Assembly: GCA_029532415.1 (NCBI GenBank)
Contig: JAQOTA010000016.1
Coordinates: 434,001-498,000, forward strand
From: Marasmius tenuissimus
Lineage: Eukaryota > Basidiomycota > Agaricomycetes > Agaricales > Marasmiaceae
DNA length: 64,000 bases
Direction: 5' to 3'
Shown: positions 62,801-64,000 of the stretch, piece after piece
How positions within the stretch are numbered: position 1 is the stretch's first letter
Layout: each line of letters begins with the position of its first letter
The notes under the pieces: model-generated
What the model saw: only the letters and a program-made list of their open reading frames with translations
Databases searched by the model: none
Told to the model about the DNA's origin: nothing
Made by a program: the position numbers and the translations under genes

Positions 62801-64000
62801 GGATGTGCGGTAAGATGATAGATGAGAATTATGAGAGAGGCAAGGAAGATCAGAGAAGGCTCTGCGTCTAGGGAGACAAACAAGATACCTGAGCCCGAAG
62901 AAACGTGTCTCGGAACGAACAAGTGGGTAAGTAGGAGTCGGAAGGCAGAAGGAGGAGTTTGACTAGAGCAAAAAGAACATGTCCATGAGAGACTCAAGAC
63001 TCAAGAAAACCAGTACAATGGGCAACTGTATAGAATTGAACAGGGCAACGCGGGGCAGAGAGGGATGGTATGTTAAAATTTAAGCCATGAATGAGATGCA
63101 GAACAACATACGCAGCTGGGCAAAGTGCGATTTGAAATTTGAGTCCTTCGAGAACAAGTCAGTATGAGCGTTTAATAAATTCAGGCGGCATTTCGATTGG
63201 TCGGTATTTGCCGGGAAGTAGAAATATCAATTTCCAACACGTCCAGCTGTCCAACAAACCATCTCATCCAAAGTTTCTACGTCTGTTGGCACTAGGATCA
63301 AAACCTTATGAGCACGAACCGCGAACCACTCGCGACCCCCTCATCTCCATCCCTGAAAAACAAATCCGGGCCGCGAGCGAGAACGGTATAGAAACGAAGA
63401 GCCCACACGTGCGTCTCAGTTACCGTCTACTTCCCAGTGGTTCTATTCGCATAGGCATCTAATTCGCCGGCATGGGTGGGTCCGCAAATCGTCTCCCCAA
63501 ATGTATCGCAAGGGAGATCGCGCTCACTGGCAGGAAGCTGTGCGACGGAAGGAGGAAGTCGGTGAAGCGTGGTACAGTCAGGGAAGCTAGAGCTGAGACA
63601 TCCGTGACCCATTAGCTAGACAGGCGAGAAGAAGGGTTTGTTAGATCCAAAACCAAAACCCCTTGGCGTCTTTGACACTGGAAAACTTGGATACAGCCAA
63701 GCCAGGCGAGCCACCGGAACCTCAACTTCTCAACTTCTCAACTACTCAACCCCACAAGTAAGAAAAGCGACAGTCGCGTCCTCAGCGCAGAGTCGGAAGC
63801 AACGCCATACTCGGGCCTTCGGCTACTAAGCACCAATCGCCTTTCACCACTTTGCTGGATACAGGATGGCTCAGTAACCCCATAAAAAAGTCGATTGGAC
63901 TCAGGGTCGTGCATCGCCAGTCGCTCTTCTGGTAATTCAGAGAAGTTTGCGAAGGGACGGCCTAACTACTACCTACTCAATCTCGAATAGGCGGGGCGGT
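53891..64000. other. Gene-poor right end, no supported gene
   Basis: About 10 kb. Short frames only, none with a recognisable family. Present are a CA microsatellite (about 54886-54901), poly-A runs (for example 58744-58759) and a short inverted repeat at 62234-62294. No transposon core gene, tRNA or rRNA was recognised, but decayed element remnants cannot be excluded by eye. Confidence 0.45.

Noticed and set aside
28345..64000. Retrotransposon or DNA transposon coding core in the gene-poor region
   Set aside because: No reverse transcriptase, integrase or transposase motif could be read in any frame; only decayed local repeats were seen.

Overview
The window looks like nuclear DNA of a basidiomycete fungus, most likely an agaricomycete. 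Genes are broken by many short introns of about 50-60 nt with GTRNGY donors. They sit on both strands without operons. The products are typical fungal housekeeping proteins: mitochondrial F1 beta, eL34, sphinganine C4-hydroxylase, CAF40/CNOT9, a PX-PH-RhoGAP protein and FCY2-type permeases. Species cannot be fixed from the sequence alone.

Left part, 1-20107, is compact and gene-dense. In order: ATP2 (-, runs off the left edge), RPL34 (+), SUR2-like hydroxylase (-), CAF40/CNOT9-like (-), a DUF1640/MCUR1-like mitochondrial coiled-coil protein (+), an iron-sulfur L-serine dehydratase of the bacterial SdaA type with a mitochondrial-looking leader and 22 inferred exons (-), a BEM3-like RhoGAP (+), a DUF1295 membrane protein (+) and an ADF-homology/coiled-coil/PH actin-regulatory protein (+). 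Every exon chain given was joined by hand and checked for phase; each adds up to a whole number of codons. The serine dehydratase and BEM3-like start codons are only 27 bp apart, head to head.

Middle, 20207-28344, is a tandem triplication of a purine-cytosine (NCS1/FCY2-type) permease gene, all on the minus strand. Copy C (26308-28344) reads through intact. Copy A has an in-frame stop and a 2-bp deletion. Copy B is split near its 3' end by a 738-bp insertion. A decayed fragment of the neighbouring coiled-coil gene lies between A and B, so the duplicated segment reached into that gene.

Right part, 28345-64000, is a gene-poor stretch of about 35 kb. The only confident gene is an ECL1-type lifespan-regulator-like protein (47902-48642, -); a small four-exon gene at 29102-29691 is possible. 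The rest holds several unrelated, decayed local repeat arrays: a 137-bp repeat (from 41584), a 4.9-kb array whose recurring motif looks like a splice donor (42246-47100), a 174-bp duplication (50154) and units of about 0.5 kb (50745-52030). No recognisable transposase, reverse transcriptase, rRNA, tRNA or CRISPR was seen.

No clear new multi-gene system emerged. The observations most worth following up are the splice-donor-like repeat array, the permease cluster with its insertion and relic, and the microexon-rich mitochondrial SdaA-type serine dehydratase with its overlapping divergent promoter.
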